Assembly: GCA_900642245.1 (NCBI GenBank)
Contig: CAAAJI010000594.1
Span: forward strand, 6,584-23,131
Source: Fragilaria radians
Taxonomy: Eukaryota; Bacillariophyta; Fragilariophyceae; Fragilariales; Fragilariaceae
Length of the DNA stretch: 16,548 nt
Direction of reading: 5' to 3'
Position numbers and translations under genes: made by a program
Notes under the pieces: model-generated
What the model saw: only the letters and a program-made list of their open reading frames with translations
Told to the model about the DNA's origin: nothing
Database searches by the model: none
In this document: positions 1-7,958 of the stretch, piece by piece
How the letters are laid out: each line of letters starts with the position of its first letter
Numbering within the stretch: position 1 is the stretch's first letter

Positions 1-685
1 TAAGGGTATGTTTCAGCACTGCTTACATACATTCCCTTGCCGATTTTATCTTGGGGATTTGCGAAGTGCACTAAAGTGTGCCAAGTATTGTTGGCAAGAC
101 AATGGCTTGAAGGGGGCCTACGCTCTGGTCATTGAGTACTTTCTCTTCAGCGCCTTGGTATCCCTGGAGCATTGGAAGACTCTTGAAAATCCAGTTTCTC
201 GACATCGATATTGGCTTCTATTTCGAAAGTTTCATCGAAATTTAGAATCTTGGACTACCAAGGGTAATCCAAATACAGGCCATCTTGTGAAACTTTTACA
301 TGCCGAATTCCTAGTGACTCGGAAACATGGCAATCCTGATGAAATAAAGTCCTACTTTGATATGTCAATCGCCAGAGCGAATAGAGCTGGATTCTTACAT
401 AATGCCGCTCTTGCCAATGAGCGAGCAGGGTTATACTTCTTTCGGAATCAGAAAGATATGTATTGGGCCCGACATTATCTAGGTCGTGCCAAGTGTCTCT
501 ATGCCGATTGGGGTGCCATTGCTAAAGTTTCCCAGATGGAGGCAATATATGGGCCACACGCCGACAGCGAAATGTCCGAATTCCAAAGGAGTGTACTTAT
601 TGCAGGAAGGTCGCGTCAAGACATGATTACACGGGTAGATACATTACGTCTTCGTCCAAGAAACTCGCTAACTGGAATGATATGA
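1..685 (+). CDS. C-terminal fragment of a large helical-repeat signalling protein (kinase/AAA-ATPase type)
   Basis: The frame is open to the left edge of the window, so the 225 residues from the first ATG (position 8) are the tail of a longer protein. The chain is alpha-helical with TPR-like pairs rich in Ala, Leu and aromatic residues. About residues 130-185 resemble the end of the helical region in large proteins that combine a Ser/Thr or histidine kinase with an AAA-type ATPase. Typical there are an AxANERAG helix followed by ARHYLGRAKCLYADWGA and a KVxQxE segment. In those proteins this region lies after the ATPase and before sensor or effector domains. Here a stop follows soon after the repeats, so no histidine kinase or cyclase domain comes behind it. 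The gene converges on the minus-strand gene ending at 776, with only 90 bp between stops. Family assignment is from remembered motif style; function cannot be stated. Confidence 0.5.
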   Translation, partial: KGMFQHCLHTFPCRFYLGDLRSALKCAKYCWQDNGLKGAYALVIEYFLFSALVSLEHWKTLENPVSRHRYWLLFRKFHRNLESWTTKGNPNTGHLVKLLHAEFLVTRKHGNPDEIKSYFDMSIARANRAGFLHNAALANERAGLYFFRNQKDMYWARHYLGRAKCLYADWGAIAKVSQMEAIYGPHADSEMSEFQRSVLIAGRSRQDMITRVDTLRLRPRNSLTGMI

Positions 686-775
686 TTGTGTAAATATCAT
701 GTTTGTTTGTTCTAAAGAAAATGTAGTGATAGATGAAATCATACGTAAAAGTGTTAAATTATTTTTGAAGTTTCT

Positions 776-1756
776 TTACCAAATATTCCCAACTCCTGGG
801 ATTTCCTTATAGTTTTGGTTCAATATATCATTGTAGATAGGCCAGACATTATTCTGGACCACTTCATCATTGGAATAGACTTTACCAAGTGTCAAGCTAA
901 TACCGTCCGTCGCTTCCGAGTTGACGGAAGAAAACTGTAATGTACCATAAAGTGGCGTCGTCCCATCGAGTGGAGGGTGTTCCCTAAGATGACTCTTAAG
1001 TTCCCCCGATGGTATCAACATATCATTGTAGGGGATCATCCCTGTTTTATTCGTATGATCAAATCCAGTGTGGACGGGATATCGAAGATGGGGGAATCTA
1101 GGAGAGAAGAAGGGCAGACCTGTACCAAAGTCCCAAAGTCGGATTTCAGGAATCACCTCCTTGCATAGGCGTACATAATTGACATCACTACCGGCCTCTT
1201 GAGTAATCAATATATTCGCCTTCGTAACCTCAAGGGATAGTTTAAGAGATGTTTTGGCTCCCTGAGGATCGAGAATTGCTTGAGATGGATCTAACGAATA
1301 GAGAATAAATCCAGCCTTGGAACAGGCGAATTGTAGTACCGTCTTGATTGTTTTATTAGGATTTTAGATATAGATATAGAATGAAAAGGGTTGGAAAATA
1401 CGAATAATCACATGGATATGGGTTGCAGGCTAGCATGTAAAACGTACCTGTTCCGAAAAATGTTCCGGTAACCAAGAAAGAACAATATCTCCAGGTTGAA
1501 ATCCCTGTTCTAAGAATCCACAGGCCAAGTCCTCCGAATGTTGATTAATATCCTTAAAGGAATACTTTTGATTCTTATGTTCATATCGGATCGCATTCTT
1601 GAAAGGGAATTGCTTTGCCAATTCCTCCACCTTTTGTCCTCCCGAAAGAGTTGCCATCCCTCTCCCATAAAGACGGATAAAACAAGAAGAAGAATTCTTC
1701 ATATCCAATATAGCAGCAGACTTTTGCAACCAAACTCGATTCATCATCATCCTCAT
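776..1756 (-). CDS. Acyl-CoA synthetase-like protein, N-terminal half only (AMP-binding superfamily)
   Basis: Two exons: 1756-1448 and 1342-776, with a 105-bp intron (1447-1343; CAG|GTACGT donor, AATCAAG acceptor). The join keeps frame and turns SEQ|TVLQFACSKAG into a continuous motif. The model gives 291 residues. The start is Arg/Met/Ser-rich with almost no acidic residues (MRMMMNRVWLQKSAA...), like a mitochondrial targeting peptide. Then come features of the adenylate-forming ligase N-terminal subdomain: KYSFKDINQHSEDLACGFLE, PGDIVLSWLPEH, QFACSKAGFILYSLDP and LEVTKANILITQE. Full acyl-CoA synthetases have 500-700 residues. This one stops before the Thr/Ser/Gly-rich ATP-binding P-loop, the TGD motif and the C-terminal lysine domain, so ligase activity is not expected. 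It could be a non-catalytic derivative, a subunit of a larger complex, or a truncated gene. It is on the same strand as the acyltransferase gene upstream (288 bp apart). Confidence 0.72.
1343..1447 (-). other. Intron of the acyl-CoA synthetase-like gene
   Basis: Spliceosomal intron of 105 bp. The donor is CAG|GTACGT (exon ends at 1448). The acceptor is ATCAAG| before ACGGTACTA at 1342. Reading without splicing meets a TAG 15 bases past the donor, whereas splicing joins two segments of one ligase-like motif in phase 0. Confidence 0.8.
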
Positions 1757-2044
1757 TGTTGCCCGTTGTCGTCTGTGTCGGTGTCGGATGTACTACACCA
1801 TAGCAGTGGTACTTGTAATAGTAGTACTAGTTGTCATGGTAGTCCTTGCAGTTCGGTTGTCGTAATTGTCACAACCAATCTCACAGCTACTGATGCCTGT
1901 CAACTAATTCCAAAATAAACTAGTAACTAGTATTATCGGTTGTGCACAAGATATATATTTGACAACGTCCTTGATAGTAGTAGTGCGTCACTGAAGTTAC
2001 TAGTAGCATTAGTCTCCTAAATTGAAGAATGAAAAGAAAGGAAA

Positions 2045-3707
2045 TTATTCTTTCTTTTCCATCTTGGGCTTTGGTATTAGTGGTGCAATAAGCAAGAACA
2101 TGATTGGAAGGATATGTCCAAAAAATCCATGGGCCTTGTAACACGCAAATGAACGATCACGAGCAAGTAAGACGAACGGAATGACCATATATTCCACAAA
2201 GAGAGATGTCACCAAGATTCCCACTATGCCATAGGGTGACCACTTCGCCTGGGAAAAGTATGGTGAAATCCTTTTCTTTACCGCTCGTTCACACATTGTC
2301 AAAAGTGGGACAGATAAGAAGAACATGTAATAACCAGGGTAGAATCCATGCCAAATTGCACTAGTTCCGTAAACTAACAATAGATTACCATTCGTACGGA
2401 TGTACACATATCGTGTCAACCAGAGGGATGTCTTCTTATTCCATTCCTTACTCATGGTTTGGACATTTTCGGCTGTCTCAAATTTCAAAATATCTAAATT
2501 TTGAGCCGTCGTCCAACCCAAGGCAGTGCCGGACTCGTCAAAGCCATCAAATCCTGCATACCACATATTTGTTGCACCCTCTGCACATGTCCAGGCAAAG
2601 TAATACTTCATACGGACTGCCAATAGGCCACACCATTGATACAAGTACCGATATAGCCATGGTTTCATCAAAAAGTCGGGAGTGAGAATTGTGGGAGTAT
2701 TCTTTTGTGGGTCGACTGTATCTAAAAGGGGGAATGCTCCTCCAACGACGACATACACTACCAAGGTTCCCAAACATTTCAAAAGTGGAATTAAGGTTGG
2801 AATGACGTTGCTAGGGATCTTCCCCTTGGGTTTACCCTGGTCATCATACATATGGGTACCATCACATCCTCGTTTGTAGAGACTAAATTCATAGGCAGGC
2901 CCTCCTAATACACATGAAAAGCAGAATGTATAGCCAAGAAACTCCAACAAATTGGGAAGTGCCACCAACGAAAACTCTTGACATTTCTTCGAGGCACGAT
3001 CTGACTTTCCACAAGACAATACTTCAGCATCATAAAGATTGTAGGCCATCATATACAACTTTTGAGTAATGACCATCTGACTGGAGGTAAAGTCTAAATC
3101 CCAACCTAGATAATTGACATATTGTCGATGCAAATGTCCAAGTGCACAATAGGTCAATACGAATGCAGGAACGACCCATACATTGATCCGGCGGGGTAAC
3201 GTTACGAAAAAGGCATACACGACCAGAGATGTAATCAATTGATGGACCCACTGAACACCCACTACAAATTGAAGTAAGAATAAACCAAAGAAAAAGGATG
3301 CAAAGTGACGAATGGGACCATAGGGAAGAATGTTCATAATGGCAGCCAGAGGATAACATAAAAATAATCCAAGGGTTATGTTCAATGTCGGAACATCAAA
3401 TCCAATTAATGTAGAGAGATCTTCAACCTTTTCACGTAACATAGAAGGGACTGTGTTTAAGAAGGAGAAGGAATAGAAGGAGGGAGAAATACTTTTTGAG
3501 TCCAATGTCATCCATTGTTCCATGATTTTATTCCCTCTCGCAAAATGATGATTTACGTTTGTTTTGTCCATCATCGAATTATTTCAGGAAAAACAAAACA
3601 TACTTACCAAGAACCACAGTAGGCTCAAGGATAGGCTGAAAGGAATAAATCCATCCAAGGATCTTGTCCAAAGTGTTAATGACAATGGGGGGGAGGGAGT
3701 CCAACAT
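2045..3707 (-). CDS. MBOAT-family lysophospholipid acyltransferase (LPCAT/Ale1-like)
   Basis: Membrane-bound O-acyltransferase expected to move an acyl group from acyl-CoA to a lysophospholipid in the ER (Lands cycle remodelling). My model has two exons: 3707-3608 and 3450-2045, with a 157-bp intron, giving 501 residues. Numerous hydrophobic segments occur throughout. Around model residues 154-172 is DFTSSQMVITQKL, matching the D-x-x-x-x-Q-M motif of lysolipid acyltransferases. Near 370 is WNKKTSLWLTRYVY, with the conserved Asn. Near 397-406 is SAIWHGFYPGYY, carrying the catalytic-type His at about 401. Length fits the family (about 450-550). The unspliced frame can start at 3574 and gives 509 residues, but those first residues look like intron. 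Exon 1 (MLDSLPPIVINTLDKILGW...) plus splicing gives a better N-terminus. No canonical KKxx signal is seen; the C-terminus is MEKKE. Substrate head group cannot be told from sequence. Confidence 0.88.
3451..3607 (-). other. Intron of the MBOAT gene (proposed)
   Basis: Donor TTG|GTAAGTATG at 3607. The acceptor at 3451 is ACACAG, directly preceded by a long pyrimidine-rich tract (3452-3490 region on the minus strand). Splicing creates a GTC codon across the junction and stays in the MBOAT frame. The unspliced frame is also open over part of this stretch, which is why an ORF scan places the start at 3574. Confidence 0.7.
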
Positions 3708-3999
3708 GGTGCGGTCTAGTCACGTCAAACCACTGGATGTTGTTGTCTGTGGACCGTGAGAGTACTATGTTACCATCAAATTTTCTACTACACATGTCAA
3801 GTACACGAGTTGCTGATGGTACGTCATTATGTGCTAGTACGCTATTTTCATGCCTGGAAAATTTATAACAAGATAGACTTCTAGAGGAAACTCTAAGGTG
3901 CATTTCAAATACAAGAAAAGAGTATTTGACAAAAAGATAAATTCGTAATATATTAGCTTCGAGTTGTACAATAAGGAGATATGCCTATTTTCTACTATA
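3708..3999. other. Upstream region of the MBOAT gene, up to the transposon
   Basis: 292 bp between the proposed MBOAT start codon and the transposon left end, including its target TA. It should hold the MBOAT promoter. I see no TATA box, clear operator or coding sequence. A 75-codon minus-strand open frame overlaps it and MBOAT exon 1, but it resembles nothing. Confidence 0.4.
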
Positions 4000-4023
4000 A
4001 CGTAAAAGCACGGTTTATCGCAC
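3998..4023 (+). repeat. Left terminal inverted repeat with TA target site
   Basis: TA (3998-3999) followed by the 24-bp repeat 4000-4023, starting ACGTAAAAGCACGG and ending TCGCAC. It matches the reverse complement of 5844-5867 at 23 of 24 positions; the mismatch is A versus T before TCGCAC. Confidence 0.92.
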
Positions 4024-4040
4024 TAACACAGATTATCGCA
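4014..4040 (+). repeat. Left subterminal TCGCAC motifs of the transposon
   Basis: The motif TTWTCGCAC occurs at the inner end of the left inverted repeat (4015-4023). A related copy, GATTATCGCAC, follows about 17 bp inward (ending 4040). Inverted counterparts exist near the right end. Such repeats are typical transposase-binding sites, but that role is inferred. Confidence 0.5.
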
Positions 4041-4105
4041 CAAAGTGAATATCATCCAATCAAATATGAGTAAATGTTCTGTTCTCAATTCTGATTGGTG
4101 GACAG

Positions 4106-5483
4106 ATGAACGACCCAGAATTCTGTACAAAACAAGAAATGGGGAAGAAGAAGCACTACAATGGTGAGGAACTCCAAGATGTTGTTACAATGCACAAGAA
4201 TGGTGTGAAGATGCGTCATATTTTAATCAAATATCCTCATATTCCAAGAAGGACGATCTATGATTATATCAATCGCAAGAAGAATGGCTTGGAAGTTCGA
4301 AAACCAGGGCTAAAGCCAATTCTTACTGAGGACATGGAGAGCGACTTACATTTGTGGATTGTTGGAATGCAGACACAGGGATATCCAATCTCACGTCATA
4401 TGTTACTTGTGAAAGCCAACGAGATCTACAGAGAGATGTACGGATATACAAGATCAGTTGGATCTCTGACAACAAGTTGGATTCAAAAGTTTCTATCGCG
4501 ACACCCAACGTTATGCTTGAGGACATCCCAAGTAATAAAGAGGGCAAGAGCAGAAGTCAATGTCAATGGCATTCAAGGGTTCTTTTGGGAAGTTGTTTCG
4601 ACATGTTGTGGAGAGGCAAATTACAGCGGATCGACTGTTCAATATGGATGAGACTGCTTTTGGTCAACAAGTTCAGTCCAAGAAAGTTATTGCAGTGAAG
4701 GGGTCCAAGAATTGCTGGTCCAAATCAGCAAATACATCATCTCATGTGACAGTGGTGGGATGTGGAAGTGCAAATGGCTTTATGGTTCCTCCAACCTTTA
4801 TCACTGAAGGAGCTCGTGTGAACAGAGACCTATTGGACTCATGTTGTGTGCAAGGGAGCAAGGTTACAGTGTCAACAAAAGGATTCATGACATCATCAAT
4901 TTTCTTGGTTTGGTTGGATCATTTTTTGAACAGCATTCACGCCACCGTGAAACATTCACTTGTTCTCATCTACGATGGCTTTGGAAGCCACTTCAATGAA
5001 GAAATAGTTGCAAGAGCAGTCCAATTGACAATTATTCTTGTGCTTCTACCATTGAATGCCACTCATATACTCCAACCACTCGATGTGGCAGTCTTCAAGC
5101 CATTCAAGACAACATTGAAACGTCATTTTGAGAGCTTCATGATTGAAAATGACACGACGACATTCTCAAAGAAGGATATGATTCAAGTGGCATATTCAGC
5201 CTGGGTTATTGAGAAGGAACAAAACATCATTCATGGATTTAAGACGACTGGAATATGGCCTTTATCATTCCAGAACATGCAACGAAGGATATGCCTGTTC
5301 AAGAGTGGAGGAATAGCGGCAACCAAACATCCTATCGAGTCATGGCTACAAATCAAACAGGTGATCCGCAGTGAGGTTCTATCTCTACCTCCCCGAATCG
5401 ACAACACACAAAAGCGTAGGAAGACATTGGATGTTAACAATCGGCTGTTGTCATACGATCAACTTCAATCACTTAACCAGTAA
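4106..5483 (+). CDS. Pogo-like DDE transposase with one +1 frameshift
   Basis: Cuts and pastes the surrounding element. The first frame (4106-4651) carries residues 1-160: a Psq-type helix-turn-helix (about 12-57; YNGEELQDVV...IPRRTIYDYINRKK), then a CENP-B-type DNA-binding region (about 75-150, with WIQKFLSRHPTLCLRTSQ). The second frame, used from about 4587, carries the catalytic domain to 5483. Acidic residues are Asp in FNMDETAFG (codon at 4647), Asp in YDGFGSHF (4974) and Asp in LQPLDVAVFKPFK (5082). There are 35 residues between the last two, so DD35D, as in pogo relatives. Allowing for the shift, the length is about 458 residues, normal for the family. Homology passes from GIQGFF in frame one to GKLFRH in frame two across 4580-4592. 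One extra T in the four-T run 4583-4586 explains the break. A second ATG at 4139 is an alternative start. No other stop interrupts it. Confidence 0.87.
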
Positions 5484-5520
5484 TATATCAATTCTCTCTT
5501 CTTTATAGTAGATTTTAGCA

Positions 5521-5541
5521 AAATTGCATATAATGCAATTT
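5521..5541. repeat. Perfect 9-bp hairpin in the transposon right arm
   Basis: AAATTGCAT (5521-5529), a 3-nt spacer and ATGCAATTT (5533-5541) form a perfect inverted repeat 37 bp after the transposase stop. It could help end or stabilise the transposase transcript. It also abuts the tRNA-like patch on the other strand. Confidence 0.4.
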
Positions 5542-5600
5542 GTGGGGATCAAACCCATGTCCAAAACGTGTTTTGCAGGTATAATACCCACTAAACCGTT
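5542..5600 (-). other. tRNA-like patch with box A and box B resemblance (pol III-type)
   Basis: On the minus strand, CGGTTTAGTGGG (5598-5587) resembles the internal box A of tRNA genes and GGGTTTGATCCCC (5556-5544) resembles box B, at tRNA-like spacing. GGT...ACC can form a D-arm and ATGGG-TTTGATC-CCCAC a near-complete T-arm. The anticodon arm only folds with a 4-nt loop (CAAAA/TTTTG), and no matching acceptor stem flanks the patch. It is therefore not a normal tRNA gene. It could be a decayed tRNA, the head of a tRNA-derived SINE, or chance. Confidence 0.28.
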
Positions 5601-5615
5601 GGGAACATCAACTCT

Positions 5616-5660
5616 AGTGCGATAAATTATATAGCAAATTTGTGCGAAAAACTGTATCAT
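5616..5660 (-). repeat. Right subterminal TCGCAC motifs of the transposon
   Basis: Two inverted copies of the motif: TAGTGCGATAAA (from about 5616), whose reverse complement exactly matches 4014-4025 at the left end, and TTTGTGCGAAAAAC (from about 5639), which resembles the inner part of the right terminal repeat (5841-5854). They lie about 190-230 bp inside the right end. Confidence 0.45.
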
Positions 5661-5843
5661 CTCTGTAAAAAATGGAAAAATAGGACATTCTTGAAAACCG
5701 ATAAAGCTTGTCATTCTGAATCAATAAGGCTGAAACTCACTTATTTGACTCTATTGGTAGTTATTTAGAGTGCCAAGCCTACTACACATCGATACCATAA
5801 GCAGTTGTGGAGATAACTGCGTTTTCCTTAGGTAACGCTTTTT

Positions 5844-5869
5844 GTGCGAAAAACCGTGCTTTTACGTTA
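5844..5869 (-). repeat. Right terminal inverted repeat with TA target site
   Basis: The 24-bp repeat 5844-5867 ends CCGTGCTTTTACGT and is followed by TA (5868-5869). It is the inverted partner of 4000-4023 with one mismatch. Confidence 0.92.
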
Positions 5870-6657
5870 TTACATTATTTTGTCCTTGAGTTGTAAAATT
5901 GTATGGAAATGGTGAGCTCAAGTCGATACAGTCCAATTGCAAGTGTTCTCTCTACATAGAAGGATGGATGTTCTACCATTAGAATGTTCTTGAACCAAAA
6001 CAACTTCACAGCTCATCAACAAAAGGTTGGAGAATTTCAAGTGATCCAACTTCTACTTCAACAATGACGGCAATGCTGAAACAACTTTGATGGGTAGACG
6101 TTTTTTTTCGTTCATATTAACATTAGATCTTGAACATCAATATGACACTGAAAAAGCTGTGGAAAGAAAATAATTGTAATATTTAGAATCTATAGACTAC
6201 TATAATCTCAATATCTTGGCACTGCTGTGTGTTTTGACAACGCAGAAAAAAGATCAAATGTCAAGGTGATGAGATTTAAGGAGCAACAGGCAAAATCAGC
6301 CACCACTATACCGGAACTAGTAACTGTTAGGAATTAAAGCATTGAGCAACCAATGGCAATTTCTATCACCTGATTGATATGTTGGATCATACATGTTGAT
6401 TATCTAATTCAACTACTAGACTTGGATCATTAATTCAAGTTTTTACCTTTTGCATCCAACCTAGGCAAGACAAGACAGAGGATCAACATTCTCTACGTAA
6501 GATTATTTTATTCTAATGCTAGCAGCATCCATCATCATGAGTAGGTTGTAACATGTAAAACCATCTTTATCTGGTATAAATTGGATTATTGGATCATGCT
6601 GTGTCTGAGGTAATTCCAACATCATGTTTGTAATGAATGCAAATGCTATAGGCCAAA
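5870..6657. other. Non-coding repeat-containing region right of the transposon
   Basis: 788 bp without a supported gene. It contains the left member of a pair of diverged direct repeats (about 5936-6095). The rest, about 6100-6657, is AT-rich. A 63-codon minus-strand frame at 6503-6694 starts at TTG and matches nothing I know. Confidence 0.5.
5936..6095 (+). repeat. Left copy of a diverged direct repeat
   Basis: Shares the same order of blocks with 7959-8145: TTGCAAGTGT, then about 50 bp later GTTCTTGAACCA, ACTTCACAGCTCATCAACAA, GTTG, TTTCAAGTGAT, and then ACTTCAACAATGACGGCAATG-type sequence. It ends in about 1.6 units of the 29-bp repeat that is expanded in the right copy. Confidence 0.65.
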
Positions 6658-7783
6658 ATGGCTTTTGTCTTTGGTTGTGCATCCGGGAATTCAAGCTCTT
6701 ATTCTAGAGCTTTGAAGAATTATGGCGCTTCTCACAAAGAAAAAGATGACTTCATTAAAGAAGTGAAGAACCTCTTAGAATTGCTCATGATGCAAGCTAT
6801 TTCTTTCAACTGGAGAGAATTTCTTCTTTTTGAAGAGAATTCCTTTCTACATTTGAATTGCATGAAATTTTTTTTCGTTGTGAATTGTTTGCTTCTCCTC
6901 CATTTCCTTGCATCAATGCTGCAGACTTGAAAAAAGCAGCAGCTATCAACATCATCTACCATCCAAGAGATGTTGCTAAACAACAGAAGTCCATTCAAGT
7001 AGTCTATCATGACCTGTAGATAAAAAAACAAGCATTTCGTTTCCACATATGTTGGTAGCTCTGCATGGTTGAAGCAACTGAAAATGGGGTTAATGCTCTT
7101 GCTGATGCCATTAAAATGCACTATTTACTATTGATGTCAACTTACCAAAGAAGATATCTGAGATTAATTGACGTTGGTGCAGGATTATCAACCACAATCA
7201 GGCATTTTGCGCAGAAGATACATGGGTTTTATGCAAGAATTGAAAATGATCCCATTAGGAGTCGAAATTTTGCAGAGAGCTTCAAAGTTCTCATTAAGGA
7301 CCACCATGCTGATTTGGGTAACATGAAGCTTGCCTATATGTATGAAGATCTAAACAATATGTCCACCCATGACTTTGATATCATATATTCCTTCAACAAA
7401 GTCTTCACGGTGAAAGAGGGAGAAAATTGTCACTAAAACAAAGTTTTGAATTACTTTTAAGCCATTAAAAAATAGAAAAGGATCTTGTGAATTGCTTCAG
7501 GAACTAAGGTGGCAAACATTAGTAAATGCATGAAATTTTCAGAGGAAAACAGCAATGCAGGCTTCGTCATTGAACCAGGAGTTTTGGAAAATGAAGCTCC
7601 AGCAGAAATCAGATTGACTTGGACCGGATGTAGACTATTCTGGTCTGAAAACAAGGAAGAGAACATGGAAGCAATCAACAACCTCCCTGATCTGAAAACA
7701 AGGACAAGAACATGGAAGCAATCAACAACCTCCTTGCTCAGTTGAATGAGCATCTTGATGATAAGCTGCAGGACCAAAAGTGA
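6658..7783 (+). pseudogene. Broken SAM-dependent methyltransferase-like gene (DOT1-like fold, tentative)
   Basis: Coding-like pieces follow in order but not in one frame. Piece 1, from ATG 6658 to about 6870, holds a charged helix (SHKEKDDFIKEVKNLLELL). Piece 2, about 6843-7019 in another frame, includes LKKAAAINIIYHPRDVAKQQ; the switch lies near the eight-T run at about 6869-6876. Piece 3, 7065-7436, has ATENGVNALADAI, the glycine loop LIDVGAGLSTTIRHFAQ (residues 34-50), the acidic motif ARIENDPIRS and FDIIYSFNKVF. These match the order of SAM-binding motifs in DOT1-like methyltransferases. The same frame continues past TAA, TAG and TGA stops (7437-7490) into 7509-7690, with NISKCMKFSEENSNAGFVI. 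A 47-bp duplication then shifts frame and the tail reads NNLLAQLNEHLDDKLQDQK to a TGA at 7783. I see no intron signals that would remove the stops. The fold assignment is by motif only; a decayed gene is well supported. Confidence 0.5.
7644..7737 (+). repeat. 47-bp tandem duplication inside the methyltransferase relic
   Basis: TCTGAAAACAAGGA... starts at 7644 and again at 7691. The copies differ at one or two positions over about 43 bp. The period of 47 is not a multiple of three. Copy 1 reads SENKEENMEAINNLP and copy 2, one frame off, reads SENKDKNMEAINNLL, so the duplication itself shifted the frame or lost a base afterwards. Confidence 0.8.
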
Positions 7784-7958
7784 AAAAAAGTACGCATGAA
7801 CTTTTGAAAAAGAAAAAAATATTTGTGTAATGCTAGTTGCTAACTTCAATGAGAATTAAAGTTGCAAAGATAAGTTAAAGGACAAGTTAAGTTAACACAA
7901 GATTATATAGGTTGAAATAGGGAGCACATCAACATGCCCTACTTGTACTTCAGCCATG

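Larger units (their letters stand above)
4000..5867 (+). mobile_element. Pogo/Tc1-type DNA transposon, complete with both ends
   Basis: An 1868-bp class II element. The ends are 24-bp inverted repeats (4000-4023 and 5844-5867) beginning ACGTAAAAGCACGG, with one mismatch. Each end abuts a TA dinucleotide (3998-3999 and 5868-5869), the target duplication of the Tc1/mariner/pogo superfamily. Inside is one plus-strand transposase reading frame (4106-5483) interrupted by a single +1 shift. Left arm is about 106 bp and right arm about 384 bp of non-coding sequence. The intact ends and almost intact coding region point to a young insertion. It sits 292 bp upstream of the MBOAT start and next to the repeat-rich methyltransferase relic. 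Confidence 0.9.

Noticed and set aside
1538..1918. 126-codon plus-strand frame
   Set aside because: Antisense to exon 1 of the acyl-CoA synthetase-like gene for much of its length; Ser/His/Thr-rich low-complexity composition with no recognisable domain.
3030..3359. 109-codon minus-strand frame in the MBOAT gene
   Set aside because: It lies out of frame inside the MBOAT coding sequence, which has clear family motifs.
3676..3903. 75-codon minus-strand frame upstream of MBOAT
   Set aside because: It overlaps the proposed exon 1 in another frame, matches no family and shows no splice or start context.
5521..5545. Permuted tRNA gene suggested by complementary 7-9 bp arms after the T-arm
   Set aside because: No D-arm half follows the second arm, so the arms are better read as a simple hairpin.
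6503..6694. Minus-strand 63-codon frame near the methyltransferase relic
   Set aside because: TTG start, no recognisable motif, and overlaps the plus-strand relic start.
7457..7849. 130-codon minus-strand frame opposite the methyltransferase relic
   Set aside because: The plus strand shows consistent protein-like motifs and homology order; this frame is its antisense.
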